A stretch of DNA of 64,000 nucleotides from Zychaea mexicana (lineage: Eukaryota > Mucoromycota > Mucoromycetes > Mucorales > Lichtheimiaceae), in contig NW_026516689.1 of assembly GCF_025766255.1 (NCBI RefSeq), forward strand, positions 248,001 to 312,000. The letters are read 5' to 3'. Shown in pieces: positions 44,203 to 55,894 of this stretch (position 1 is the first letter of the stretch; every line of letters starts with the position of its first letter). The position numbers were made by a program, and so were the translations under genes. The notes under the pieces were generated by a model, which was not told the origin of the DNA, made no database searches, and saw only the letters and a program-made list of their open reading frames with translations.

Positions 44203-45570
44203 ATGTCTGCCGAACCATCGATTTTCAAAGCTCAATTGGTTGAAATTGTTAATACATGCTTTGTATGCTCTAAAACATATATAGCGCCACAGAAATTACG
44301 CCATCATTTCAAAAAGCACGGAATCAATATTCCCGAACGACCTGTTGGCGTTAGACATTATGACACACCCGATTATTCATTTGTAAAAGCTGATGGCAAA
44401 CATCCAGATATTCAAAAGCACTTTGGCTGTCTGTCTTGTCCTGCTCATTTTAAACTTTTAAACGATTTAAAAGATCATTTTATCAATGACCATCCCGAAT
44501 CTATGCCGCCAGCACCGCAACACCAAGAAAGCAATGACGTTCCACCACATTCACCAAAAAAACGAAGTGTGGATGAGATTGTAGACGTTGATGACGTTGA
44601 CACAGAATTAATGGACCATTCATGTCTATCAATCATACCTCCTTGCGATGATGACCGGCTCATGATTGGTGACTTTGACGTGACCGATGCATTTTATAAC
44701 TTTCAACAGTCCTTACTGGCTCATAAATGGAAACTCTCTCTGGAGGACCATATCCAATATGCCATGGCGTCCACCTCAATTCTATTCTTGTCTAGAAATC
44801 AATATTCTGAAGATTTTCTGCCATTTTTCGATGAACACAACCTAAAGGCTACCATTGACCGTGTTGATACTATCTATGATATCAAGAAACCACGAATGCC
44901 TACCAACGTAGTCATGGAAATCATCAAGATCATCGAAGACCTTTTATCTACCGCGACAACAAGAGAAAAGGCTGCTATAAAATTATTCGGATTAGATCTT
45001 ACCACAAACGAATATAAGTTTGCCAAAGCAATAGCAGAGCTGGTCAAGAAACTACCTCGTGTATCCCTTGCAGAAGAGTCAAATGAAATGGAACTTTGCT
45101 CTCGGTATGTCGATCCATTCTTGTGCGGTATATTTGATGAACCCGATGAAGGCGTTTTTTTGCGATGGACGAACGAAACCATATTAGAAGCGAAAAAGCA
45201 ACAAAGCTTGCTGAGTTGGCGACCCGATATTTGCATCACCAGATTACAAGGCGTCAAATGGAAAGCGAACATTGGTTTTGGGGAGGCAAAACCAGCACAT
45301 CAAGGCTCTAACCATTACTCGGTCTGTCGAGATCTTTTACGCGTCTCAGTTTTTTGTAAAGACGCCCTGGATACGCAGAAAATGATGGGAACTATGGGTT
45401 TACAGATCGTTGGTAGAACAATCACCTTTTATATCTTGGTATTACCTTCAAGTGGTCTATATATTATGCATGAACTTGCCAAAATTAAGATTCCAGATTG
45501 CCTGAATGATTTACCAAAGCTGGTCACCGATATTCTAGACATTTTGCTTGTACTTGACGTTTTTGATTGA
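44203..45570 (+). CDS. Passenger protein: two C2H2 fingers plus PD-(D/E)XK-like domain
   Basis: 455 aa from ATG 44203 (an upstream TTG in frame is not a likely start). Finger 1 uses Cys19, Cys22, His35, His39; finger 2 uses Cys76, Cys79, His92, His97. An acidic linker follows. Near residues 341-343 WRPDICIT and near 360 GFGEAKPA give the Asp...Glu-x-Lys pattern of PD-(D/E)XK nucleases. The gene lies inside the Tc1/mariner inverted repeats, opposite in strand to the transposase, and is intronless. After the stop UGA (45568-45570) the same frame stays open for 44 more codons to TAG at 45703-45705, with a basic, Ser-rich sequence that looks protein-like. Function unknown; a nuclease or a DNA-binding regulator of the element are both possible. 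Confidence 0.65.
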   Translation: MSAEPSIFKAQLVEIVNTCFVCSKTYIAPQKLRHHFKKHGINIPERPVGVRHYDTPDYSFVKADGKHPDIQKHFGCLSCPAHFKLLNDLKDHFINDHPESMPPAPQHQESNDVPPHSPKKRSVDEIVDVDDVDTELMDHSCLSIIPPCDDDRLMIGDFDVTDAFYNFQQSLLAHKWKLSLEDHIQYAMASTSILFLSRNQYSEDFLPFFDEHNLKATIDRVDTIYDIKKPRMPTNVVMEIIKIIEDLLSTATTREKAAIKLFGLDLTTNEYKFAKAIAELVKKLPRVSLAEESNEMELCSRYVDPFLCGIFDEPDEGVFLRWTNETILEAKKQQSLLSWRPDICITRLQGVKWKANIGFGEAKPAHQGSNHYSVCRDLLRVSVFCKDALDTQKMMGTMGLQIVGRTITFYILVLPSSGLYIMHELAKIKIPDCLNDLPKLVTDILDILLVLDVFD

Positions 45571-45785
45571 ATTTGCATTCCATCTGTTGATTGTCCACAT
45601 CCCAAGCGACATCGCCCAACAATAAGCAGCTCCATCTTCGACCAACTTTTTTCCACATCTCAAAATCGTAAACGACCTTGCATTCTGAAACAGCATCATA
45701 ATTAGTCAATAAGCAAATAAAAACAAATAATTATGGCTATTTTTTTTTATTATTATTTTTTATCTTATAACCAAGCAACTTAAGC

Positions 45786-45951
45786 TGATGGGTAGACTGG
45801 TGGATAGACTGATGGGTAGACTGATAGGTAGACTGATGGGTAGACTGATGGGTAGACTGATGGGTAGACTGGTGGGTAGACTGATGGGTAGACTGATGGG
45901 TAGACTGATGGGTAGACTGATGGGTAGACTGATGGGTAGACTGGTGGGTAT
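45786..45951 (+). repeat. 12-bp minisatellite, left array
   Basis: About 14 units of GGTAGACTGATG with G/A variants (for example ACTGGTGG). It reads in the opposite orientation to the array at 46143-46411. As the unit is a multiple of three, all frames stay open, giving false ORFs of MGRL repeats. Confidence 0.95.
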
Positions 45952-46124
45952 GGCTACTGACAGGATCAACCAGGTAACTCTTTAAATTAAGGCTGTCCTG
46001 TCCGAAGACAAGACTGAGAATTTTCAGTCAAAGACCGTCAGTTCACTCCTTTGTTTTAAAGTTTTACTAGGGAGCGAAAAACGCTACTATAAAAAGGTCC
46101 ACTACTTTTCGAGCCGTTGCCGGT

Positions 46125-47820
46125 CTAATCTATAGCAAACACCTCCATCAGTCTACCCACCAGTCTACCCACCAGTCTACCCACCAGTCTACCCATCAGT
46201 CTACCCATCAGTCTACCCACCAGTCTACCCATCAGTCTACCCACCAGTCTACCCATCAGTCTACCCACCAGTCTACCCATCAGTCTACCCATCAGTCTAC
46301 CCATCAGTCTACCCATCAGTCTACCCATCAGTCTACCCACCAGTCTACCCATCAGTCTACCCATCAGTCTACCCATCAGTCTACCCATCAGTCTACCCAT
46401 CTGTGCCCGTTTTTGTAATTTTTCTTTGGCAAGGCATTTATCAAAGCATTTAGCAGAATGAGAAACGAAGCCTTTGAAATCACTAAAATGTAAGCTATCA
46501 CATGCCTCACTGATCCTAGTCATGAGCGATTCTTTTTCCAAAAACTTGTTTCGTTTAACTTTACTTTTGACGACTGACCAAAACTGCTCAATTGGATTCA
46601 GTTCAGGGGAATATGGAGGAAGATATGCATATCGATATCCTCGAGAGTGAATATACTTTCCTATGTCAGTTGAGCTATGGATAGGAGCATTATCTATGAC
46701 AAGATAATGTCCCTTCATTTCTGGATACTTGTTCATTCATCAAGAGTAGCTTTTAAGAAGCTCAAGTAATGACCTGTCACTGTTCCTATGCTATAACCAT
46801 CAATCTCACACCCGAGCTTTCTCTTCTTGATACGCTTCGGAACTCGCAACTAACATTAATTAAACCTGTGGCAGAAATTGCACCTAAAATAGAAGTTGCT
46901 TTTGCTTTAGTCATTGGCACTGTATCTACTGCAGGAGTGCCTTTCTTTGACCAAGCCATACCACGTTTCAAATTAATGTGAAAGGCCGATTCATCAAGAA
47001 AGACACAATTTGTTGTGAAATCCAGGTCAGTTTGCTGCCACTTTTGAACCCAGTCGTATCTTTGCTGAATCTTTTCCTTACTGTTCCTTTCCACAGGATG
47101 AAACTGTGCTTGCTTAATAGATAGATTACACTGAGTTGTCATGAAGTTATAAACAGTACTACGAGAAACGTTGAGATCCTCATAGTTTTGTTTCAAACTT
47201 TCCACCACTTCATTGACAATGGTAGAAGGATTCTCATCAATGTAATTTAAAAGAAATTGCTTATGCTCATTCCCAAGAATACGACGTCGCCCTGATTTTT
47301 TCTTTTTTTCGAAAATGCTTTTGGGGTCTTCGTAATACCGTTTTACCCATCTCTGCGCTGTCCGGATATGAATCCCCAATTGTCTCGCAGCAGTAGAAGC
47401 ATTTAAGCATTTGCTGAAAAATAAATGAAAAAATCTAGTCTTGTCTTCATCAGAGTAAACCGTATAGCGTCGCTTATTGCATAATTCCATATCAACATTA
47501 CAGTTTCTTTCATCCGCAGTTGGAAGTATAACAGGATTAGATTGTCTTTCTAGAGGTTTATTCATTAAGAATTGAGTACAGGAACTTATTGTCTCAATAG
47601 CATACAACTCCTCATCAACAACAAGATCCATCGGCTCAACGCCATGTTCATCAACAACATGCCCTTGTCCATCTTCATAAAAAATTGCATACTCAACTTC
47701 AATATCTGTAAAATAAATCGTAAATAGAAAAAAGAGAGTAAAATGGACACAGAAAATCGTAACCCCTTTTTTATAACAATTTAATACCAAGAATTTTATT
47801 AGATAATTACTAAGCGACAA
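46125..47820 (-). pseudogene. Tc1/mariner (DDE_3, IS630-like) transposase
   Basis: Minus-strand pieces 47820-46786 and 46736-46125. An acceptor TTTACAG near 47707 suggests an intron before DIEVEYAIF. An HTH region (NASTAARQLGIHIRTAQRWV) and a second HTH-like region (STVYNFMTTQCNLSIKQAQF) precede the DDE core: VFLDESAFH, LVIDNAPIH and SPELNPIEQFW, all key acidic residues present. Two single-base shifts, near 46845 and 46737, break the frame between the first and second catalytic Asp. The C-terminus runs into the minisatellite. The native end is probably around KEKLQKRAQ at about 46412. Confidence 0.85.
46143..46411 (-). repeat. 12-bp minisatellite, right array (inverted)
   Basis: About 22 units of the same 12-mer, here on the minus strand (CATCAGTCTACC on plus). 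It directly follows the transposase C-terminal region in frame, so the transposase ORF is extended by about 90 residues of MGRL repeats. With the left array it can fold into a large hairpin around a 190-bp loop. Confidence 0.95.
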
Positions 47821-47951
47821 TTAAAAATAAACGGAGTTCGTGACACGTGAGCAAGACTTTATTTTTGGATCAATCGACATTATTATTGAACACAATTTTT
47901 TTTGCACGACTTCAAATTTAAAATCAGCGACTTTACTTTCTGAAATGACTG
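47787..47951 (-). repeat. Right terminal inverted repeat of the Tc1/mariner element
   Basis: Reverse complement partner of 43721-43876; ends ...GAAATGACTG followed by the duplicated TA. Confidence 0.85.
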
Positions 47952-47953
47952 TA

Positions 47954-48070
47954 ATATTGTCTATTTTAATTATATATACAAATTCAGTTTTTTTTATTGG
48001 TTTTAATTTTATAAGGTTTTTTATCATGCTATGTGCTACAATTACTAAATGCAAAAGTAGGATCAATTAT
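47954..48070 (-). pseudogene. Chromodomain transposase copy 3, extreme N-terminus
   Basis: Minus-strand frame ending ...TEFVYIIKIDNI at the TA target of the Tc1 element and continuing in 43720 as INNELSK. The equivalent region in the intact relatives is MDNQQIDEKINNEVNK, so only the first part of the protein is here. Upstream sequence is AT-rich and contains AAATTCAATTTTTATG near 48190, like the subterminal motif of the related elements. Confidence 0.55.
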
Positions 48071-48448
48071 AAAATTTTAAAGTTTATAATTAAGATTATA
48101 TTTAAAATCATTAAATGACTTTATAGAAAATTCATTTTTATCATAATTCTTTATACTGATACTTTCTACGCTTATCTTTTTATTATTAAAGAAATTCAAT
48201 TTTTATGTAAAAAGTATAATTATTGCTCATGTCATGTCATGTGATGAATTAAAAAGTCTTGGCAAAAAGTGTTAAAGATGAAAATAAAAAATAAAAATAC
48301 AATCTATACTTGTAAAATAACTGTTCATTTTTTGCTGTATATTTTAGCATTTAATATATTGCAGTGTTTTGAAAAATTTTAATATTCTCAATTCATTATA
48401 AGTTTAATAAAATTTTTAAATTTATTTATAAATAAATGTTCTCCTCAT
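48071..48448. other. AT-rich flank, no gene seen
   Basis: Low-GC sequence that probably belongs to the end of transposase copy 3 or its 5' flank. No open frame of note. Confidence 0.5.
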
Positions 48449-48653
48449 AAGATTTCGCCCCACCTATCCTCATTGTTTAGTGTAAAATTATAGAGAGGAG
48501 TATACTTACACTTTCCTTTTTTCAAGTTTATGGAACACCACTAATGCAGAAGATCGTTTATACTTTATATTAGTAAATAAAAGGTGTTGAAAAAATAAAA
48601 TATTGCAGCTTAGTAATACTCTTTCACCTTTTTGATTGTGCTGTGGGCAAAAA
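48449..48653 (+). repeat. Gene X2 upstream region, left fragment
   Basis: Matches 24680-24889 with few changes (GATTTCGCCCCACC ... GTGCTGTGGGCAAAAA). The match breaks at the AAA target of the inserted CACTA-like element and resumes at 57106 with AAAGAGCAAG. Confidence 0.85.
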
Positions 48654-48812
48654 CACTGGGCTTGCAGGGGAATATCAAGGGGTAGAAAAAAGCTTGATAT
48701 TATCTTGATATACAGCTTTATTATAAAATATCAAGATGTTTTCAAACACCTTGATATTTAGCTTTTCGAGTAAATATCAAGGTCTTTTTATACCTTGATA
48801 TTTTTATGTGCA

Positions 48813-50148
48813 TATAGTCCCCCAAGCTTATGATTGATTACATCATGCATGTAGATGTCTATAACGGTCTTACCATATACTGCATATGGACCGGGTGCCT
48901 TCTGTAGTAGGTTTGTAAAAAGAAGTATTACGCATTGCATATTTTCGCTCTTTATATTACACATATAGTAAACGGACAAAGCATGCTATTGGTTTTAATA
49001 TTCATGGTGTAATATATATATTATTATAGGTGTTCACAACTGTCTTTATTATTATATTTCGTATAAAAAATCGAGTACAAGATTATGCTTGATAGAACAT
49101 TAAAAGAACGTTATCAAATGTAAGTCTACATTATGTGATCCTTTTAAAAGGATGGCTGTAGTTGAAAAGAGCTAGTGCAAAGGACAGCAATCCTACTATG
49201 GAAAGATGCATGTCGAGTCAATTTATAAGTGAAAAGAAAAACAGCGCAGAAGAAGATGTTCATAGACGATTTTGGAGATGTCGTACCTAAAAGATACATT
49301 GAAGATTGTTAGTGAAGAATCCAGAATGCATTATTCACAGGATGAAGGAGTTAAGACCGGCCGCGAAAGGAGCAGTTTGATATCTACTAATGGTGCGGAG
49401 ATAACGAAGCTCGTTATACGTCATAAGAAAAAAGTACTAGCAAAGATATGCATGCCTATGTGGCCTTGATCCTTATCATCCATATGAGTCAACCATAATA
49501 GTAGCACTCCATTTCATCACGTTAGGAAACATTAGCAAGGCATGAATAAGTTCGTAGTGTACATACGGCACGGTGAGAGGAATGGTACATTGTAGTTAGT
49601 CAGGGTTATGGATAAATGGTATATATACCTATAATTAAAAAAAAGAGAAACTTACACTCTTCTAGCTAGTATATAACATTTGGCAGCGACGGCAGCTTCA
49701 AAAGGCATAAAGTACGAACTTTGTTGTATGAAATGGTATAGTGAAGGCATGCACTAGTATTAGCAATATAGGTCGTAGGAAATGTAAGGAAAGGATAAGA
49801 GCCAAGAGAATCACCTTCCAGCAAGACTGTAAATAAAAATCGAAGAAGGAGGAGGAAGAGAAAGGGATTTAAGTGAACCAAAGAAAAGAACCTTTAAAAA
49901 GTATTCATCACATGCATACTCACAAAATCCGATACAAACATTTGTAACAGATTATGCAAGTAGCACGTCATTACCGACCAATACTTCATCCATCTTTCAA
50001 TACACCAACTTTACCTACCACCTTACTCCTGAGGTTATGAAGGCATGACGAAGTTGTATCCACTTGGCGTTCCCTTAGCACTGAATATTAAAGCGTTGTA
50101 GAAGGTAGTGGCCTGTGCAAAAGCCATGACCGTAGTGAAAAGTAACAG
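48813..50148. other. Left interior of the CACTA-like element
   Basis: About 1.3 kb without a supported gene. Small frames (62-73 codons) lack domains. Confidence 0.55.
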
Positions 50149-50153
50149 GCCAT

Positions 50154-50569
50154 TGTAATATCCAATAAACCAAAAGAGACAGAATAAGTCAACGAGACCC
50201 GAAAGGAATTGAAACTGGTTTATTATGATAACAAAAGTTCTCACTATTTATAAGAAATGGCTTATCCTTGGCAACTACCACAGCGTGTGCATTGAACGGA
50301 TGAATTGATGTTACAAATCAATTATATAGGATTAAGTAATGTATGATGCGTGAGTAAAAGGTACATCCGGGTAAATGCCTCAGATAGTAGCTAATGTGAA
50401 TTACGTGATCCGAATAATGACAACTTCTTCCTGAGCATAGCTGATCGGTGTTTCACCAAGATGTGTATGAATAAGGAAATGTCCGCACAAGTGAGGTTAT
50501 GAGGGAAATAACAGCAATCGTTAATGACAGATTAAAGAATAAGTGTTATTGAACATGTTGGATACAACA
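50154..50569 (-). repeat. Gypsy 3' LTR
   Basis: 416 bp, TG...CA termini, matching 55895-56310 along its whole length. Because the element is on the minus strand this is the downstream LTR. Confidence 0.95.
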
Positions 50570-50720
50570 TTGCCCCCTGCCAGGTTGGAACAACCGTAAG
50601 ATAAGTTGTTGCATTGCACTAGCCTTCATTATTGATAGAAGTGACGTGTCAGAAAACTCCAGTTATGTAAAAACCCAAGGGAACTTTGATGGGAAAAAGA
50701 TATGGAGAAAGACGATGTCT

Positions 50721-53700
50721 TTAAGTGCGTCTGCGTTTGACGTTACGTTCAGAACGACGTAGTGGTGCAGTCTGTTTGCGTTTGCTTTGCGTTTGGCGAG
50801 GCTGAGGTGGCTGTGCCTGTTTTGCCTGCTTTGCTTGGTTGTGAGTGTTACGAAGCCGAGGAGGCAATCGCTTACCCTGATTTGAATTGCTATCGTCTCG
50901 ACGTTGCCAATATTTTTCAATCAGCGTCAAGTCATTGAAATGCTCGATGGGTTCCCAGGTATCGTCTTCAGGCCCATATCCTTTCCAACGAACAAGATAC
51001 TTATAATTGCCAGGAGAACCTTGGTGATCCACAATAGACTGAACTTCAAAGAAATCTTCACCAGAAGCGATGGTGTCCTGAGAAATCAGTTTGATATAAT
51101 GAGGAGGAACATCACGACCCAGAAGGGCGCCTGTAGAGTCTGTAAGAACGTATTGACCATTCCCTTTGTTTTTGCCATGGACAGTGTAAGGACCTTCATA
51201 ACGAGCATCGGTCTTGGATCGACGATTCATGCTGATGACCATAACCTTACTGCCGATAGGGAATTCCTTCAAAATACGGAACTTCTTTGCGAATTTCCCT
51301 TCTTGTGCTTGGTGTAGAGCTTTGATCCGGTCACGAAGAGCAGGAATGACAACCTCAGCCATCTGTTCCTCTCTTTTGTCAGTGTAACGAATCTGATCCT
51401 CAATGCCTTCCTGTATCAAATTGCTGTAGTCTTGCCAGAGATTAGGTTGACGAGCGAACATGACCGAAAACGGACGGGAACGATGCAAGGCAGCATGCTT
51501 GTTATTGATAGCAAGTTGTGCACTTGGAAGGAACAGATCCCAATCATCCTTTTTTCCGTGTAAACGTTTAACGATCACGCTCTTCGTCGTATGAACCCAT
51601 TTTTCTGCGCAGCCATTTGCTCTAGGATTGTATTGCGTAATGAGGCGTCTGTCTACGGCACAGTTTTCCAATAGATGACGAACGACTTCATTGCTGAATT
51701 CAGAACCACGATCCATTTGTAGGATTTTTGGGTAACCAAAGTCTCCAAAGATTTGAACGAGATTCATAGCAATGGTAAGTGCGGTCTTGTCAGGAAGAGC
51801 ACGTAAAATAACGTAGCGAGAAAATAAATCAACCATGACCAAAATATAGTTGTTACCACGAGGTGTAGTGCAGTTTAAATCGCCTAGGTCAATAGCCCAG
51901 TGATCGCCAGGTTTATCTGCAGCGATGCTACGAAGTGGGTGATAACCGTGTTTGCCAATATTGAAACGTTGACAGTCTGGACAATTAGCAACGGTGTTTA
52001 AAGCGTCTTTCTTTATAGTTGACCAGTGTAGGCCTTGGCTATGCATTTCATTGATGATTGAATCAGTACCGAAATGGCCATTGAGATGTGCTTGTACTAG
52101 GAGATTAGCACGTTCATTCTCGGGTGGTGTCATGTATTCGACGAGTGTTGCAGTACGTTGAGTGAGGGATTGAGAAGAAGAAAAGCCGTTTTTGTTTTGG
52201 TGTGACTTTTTGAGTTCACCCAAATATGGTGAAGGAGCGATTCTTTTTCCTGTAGTATCATCCCCCGCCAGCTTCTTTGGCATAAAAAGACGGCTGAGCG
52301 TGTCCGGTAAGATGTTTTGCATACCAGGTAGATGAACCACTTCAAAGTCATAGTCAAAGATAGTGTCATACCAGGTAACCATCATCGGATTTGCTACAAC
52401 TTGTGTGTGCAGATAAGTTAAAGCTTTATGATCAGTAAAGAGTGTGAATCTGTTACCCCATAGATACTTGTGGAATTTGCGAAAACTGAAGACAACTGCT
52501 AAAAGTTCACGCTTTGTGACACTATATGACGTTTCAGCTTTGTTTAAAGCACGTGCCATGAAACCAATGTATTGATATCGGTTGTTTTTGATTTGGTAAA
52601 GACAGCAACCAATACCAGTGTCAGAAGCATCCGTTGCCACATAATAAGGCAAAATTCATCAGGTTGGCTTAAGACAGGAGCAGATTCCAAAGCAGCTTTG
52701 ATATTGTTAAAAGCGATGGTGTGTTCTTCTGTCCAGTGCCCGGATAAATCCTTTATGTTGCGGAGCTTGTCAAGGGGAGCTGTGAGCATAGCCACCTTGG
52801 GAATGGATTGTCGGAAGAAGTTCACTAATCCAAGAAATTGTTGTATGTTATGGCCAGTTTGAGGTAATTTCCAGTCATGGACGTTAGCAACTTTGCGTTT
52901 ATCCAGAGAAATACCACCAGCATGAAGCAGTAACCAAGGAGGTAGACTGACTTTTGAGCCCAGGAGCATTTGTCACTGTTGAGCACGAGATTGACCTTGG
53001 AGAGACGACTAATAGCGTCTTGTACGTGATGTACGTGTTCTTCCATAGTGTCAGAGAAGACAATGATGTCATCAATATAAGAATCCACGTGCTTCACACC
53101 ATTAAAGATGATATGAACACATTTCATAAATAAACTGCTCAAAAAACGGATACCAAACGGACATCCCACAAAGGAATATTGTCGATCGTTAAAGGTAAAT
53201 GAGAGTTTTGCTTGATCTTCTTCGTGTACTTTGAAGCGTGTGAAAGCGGATTTCAAATCAAGACAAGTGAAGACAGTCGCGTTTTTCATCCGTCTTGCAA
53301 TATCGGAGCAAAGAGGGATTGGATAGGACTCTTCAGTTGTACATAAGGCGTTCAGTGCCCTAGTATCAATACAAGGTCGATAGGATGTAGGCAATCCTGT
53401 TTTCGGATCCTTTTTGGGTGCAAATGTCATAGGATTGTTCCATGCATTACCAGGAGGAGCGTGTTTGATAATACCATCAGCTAACCATTGATCTATCTGT
53501 GTTTGAAGAATAGGAATCAATTTGTCCGCTAAAGGATATTGACGCCGATTTACAACTTTTCCTTCAGGTGTGTGAATACGAACAACCGATTCGGGAAGAG
53601 TGCAAAAAGCAGAAGGAGGAATGTTTATATTTTCCTGTATGTAAGGTTGAATAGATTCAAGAAATTGTTTGTGTTGCTCTGGTGTACCAGCAGGAGAATT

Positions 53701-55835
53701 GTTTGGTTCAGGTAAATCTTCTGGTTCAGGCAAGCTAGGACGAGAAGAGCGGTGCCAGCAAGAGGCGAGCCCTTTCAAGTAAATACCAATAAGAGGCATG
53801 AGATCTGAGCCAATAGATACTTCGGCATCAGCATTGAATTCAAAGACTTCAAAAGAATGTGAGGCAGTGATTCCGTTGTGTAAAATCTTTATTTCGTTTG
53901 TATGACCAATTCTACTAATGCTCGGGCCAGGAGCAGCCAAGTTGACCTTTCCTTTCATGGGAGTGACAGACAGACCCAGAAACGACCGCAGCGAAGGAGT
54001 GATTGCCGAAAATGTGGCACCCGGATCAACAAACGCCCAGGTTTCATACTCCTGTATAGTAACCGGTACATAAAAAGCTTTAGTATTCTTGTAAAGATGA
54101 CGTGAAAAATCATGTGAAGACTTACAATCATAACAAGCTTTGTGAAGTGAAGCATCGACCTCTTCCATAACCGCGTCTTCCAGAGAAAGAGACGAGAACG
54201 GGGCAGAAGATGGTGATGGTGCCGTGTGAGCCACGGAGGCAACAGCAGCAGGGATCGGCGCGGGAGCCGAAGAAGGAAGAGAAGGGATTGGCTCGGAAGC
54301 CGGGGTGACTGGTGCGGAGCCAGAAGCAGACGATGACTCGGAAGCCAAAGTTGCTGAACGAATAGCCAAATGGTTGACTTGACATCTGTGCGTTTTGTCC
54401 CAAGGGGCACCACAGCGGAAACACTTCTTACCACCTGACGATGGCGACGACAAGCCTCCCAAACCAGCAGAACCAGCACTCGGAACCACACCAGACGAAG
54501 ACGACGACGCACTCGAGTGCTTCGAAACCTTGCCAGACGAACCATTGTTGCGAACACCTGTCAGCATGCGGCATTCTTCTGTCGAATGGCGGCCAGCACC
54601 GTGCAAACGGCAGACCTTGCCAGCAGAGACCTTCTTCTTTCCCTTGTTGTTTTTAGCAGCGACAGGCGAGGACCAAGGGGAACTTGAACCTACTACGGAA
54701 GTAGTATCCAGAGAAGCACCTTCTTTGCTGTGTTTTGACACAACTACCTTGCCGTACAGCGTGCGCGCCAAGTTTGCAGCTTGGTCAGTGGAAGCCCGTT
54801 GGCTGGCCGGCAGATGAGCTTGGCTCAAAGCAACATGCTGTGTGAGCTCCGGAAGCAACGAATTGATGTAAAGAGCGGCGATGACCTTGCTGTCCTCGCA
54901 GCCAGCTTCTCTGCGGATCTTGTGAAAACGGTCGGTGTACCGTTCCACCGATTCATTACGGCTCATGCGCAAGTTAAACAACTCTTGCATGCATTGGGCT
55001 TGACGTTCGGCATCCTGGATTCCATACTTGGCGATGATGGCTTTGCGCGCGAACGACCAAGGGAACTCACCATGGGGCTTGAGGTGGTTGGTGAACCAGG
55101 AGCGTTGATCTGGAGACAACATGCGTGGGAGCAAGCGGCACCAGTTGGAATCCATGTCTTGGCTATACGAGCCAACGATGTCCTCAAAGCGGTCGAGGCA
55201 CTCTTGCACCGAGGCAAAGACTGGCTTGGCTTGATCGAAAATATTCCCTGACCATTGGAGCAGAGGTAAGTCGGACGGGACACAATTCTAGAAGCGGTGT
55301 TGGTGGCATCAGTCTTGAACAACCTCTTTTGCACCGAGAGCAAGATATCCAAGTCCTTGGAAGCGGAGAGGTAGTCGGCTTGGACACGAGCATGTTCTTG
55401 GTTGGTGAGACCACCGAGAGCAAGACATTCAGCCAAAGAGGCTAAGCGTTCACCTAGCTGATCAATGGCAGCCTGAGAGCGAGCAGCAGACGAAATCCTA
55501 GTGGCAGCAGCGATGGAAACGGATTCTTGCATCACCACGTCAGGAACGTTGGGCAACGACAATTGTGGCACACCACCAGCAGCAAAAACAGCAGAACCAG
55601 CGGCACCGGCGACACTAGCATACGAATGACCTTGCACACCAGTAGTTGAGCCAGCAACTTGATTAACAAAGGAACTTCCCTGCTCGACAGCGTGGGGTGC
55701 TTGATGGACTTCTTGAGAACCAGCTTGATGACTATGGACGGATGTGGCCTGGACCTCTTGAACCGAAGCAGTAGCAGCAGCCGGAGAACCAGCAGACGAG
55801 TTGATGGGAGAACCGAAATCAATATGAGTAGACAT
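50721..55835 (-). pseudogene. Gypsy gag-pol with three single-base frameshifts
   Basis: Gag starts at ATG 55835 (MSTHIDFGSP) and includes a capsid-like region and Cys/His motifs (CFRCGAPWDKTHRC). Then come an aspartic protease (AFVDPGATFSAI, DPG instead of the usual DSG or DTG), reverse transcriptase (RPCIDTRALN, SYIDDIIVF), RNase H ([12 protein letters not shown]), and integrase with an HHCC finger and core ([26 protein letters not shown]). It ends in a chromodomain ([12 protein letters not shown] ... [17 protein letters not shown]) and a basic tail. The frame changes at about 55255, 52930 and 52650; each looks like loss of one base in a short C run. Enzyme motifs are otherwise complete. Single-ORF gag-pol is common in fungal chromoviruses. 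Confidence 0.9.
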
Positions 55836-55894
55836 GGTAAGTAAGGTAGTGAAATAAAGTAGTAATATAGAGAAAAGGAATTCGTTGAAAAAAA

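Larger units (their letters stand above)
43721..47951. mobile_element. Tc1/mariner (IS630-like) element with passenger gene
   Basis: A 4231-bp element flanked by TA (43719-43720 and 47952-47953) and by inverted repeats of about 160 bp starting CAGTCATTTCAGAAAGTAAA. It sits inside transposase copy 3; the coding sequence resumes across the site (KIDNI joined to INNELSK). It carries a passenger gene on plus (44203-45570), two facing minisatellite arrays and the transposase on minus (46125-47820). The transposase has two frameshifts, so it now depends on another source for movement. Confidence 0.9.

Noticed and set aside
45760..45985. Open frames of MGRL/SLPI repeats on both strands
   Set aside because: They arise because the 12-bp repeat unit has no stop in these frames; no start context or domain supports a gene of their own.
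48654..48812. CRISPR-like look of repeated AATATCAAGG units
   Set aside because: Units are 10 bp, in both orientations and unevenly spaced; a eukaryotic transposon end explains them.
49272..49469. 65-codon frame in the CACTA-like element
   Set aside because: Too short, no domain, no relation to a transposase.
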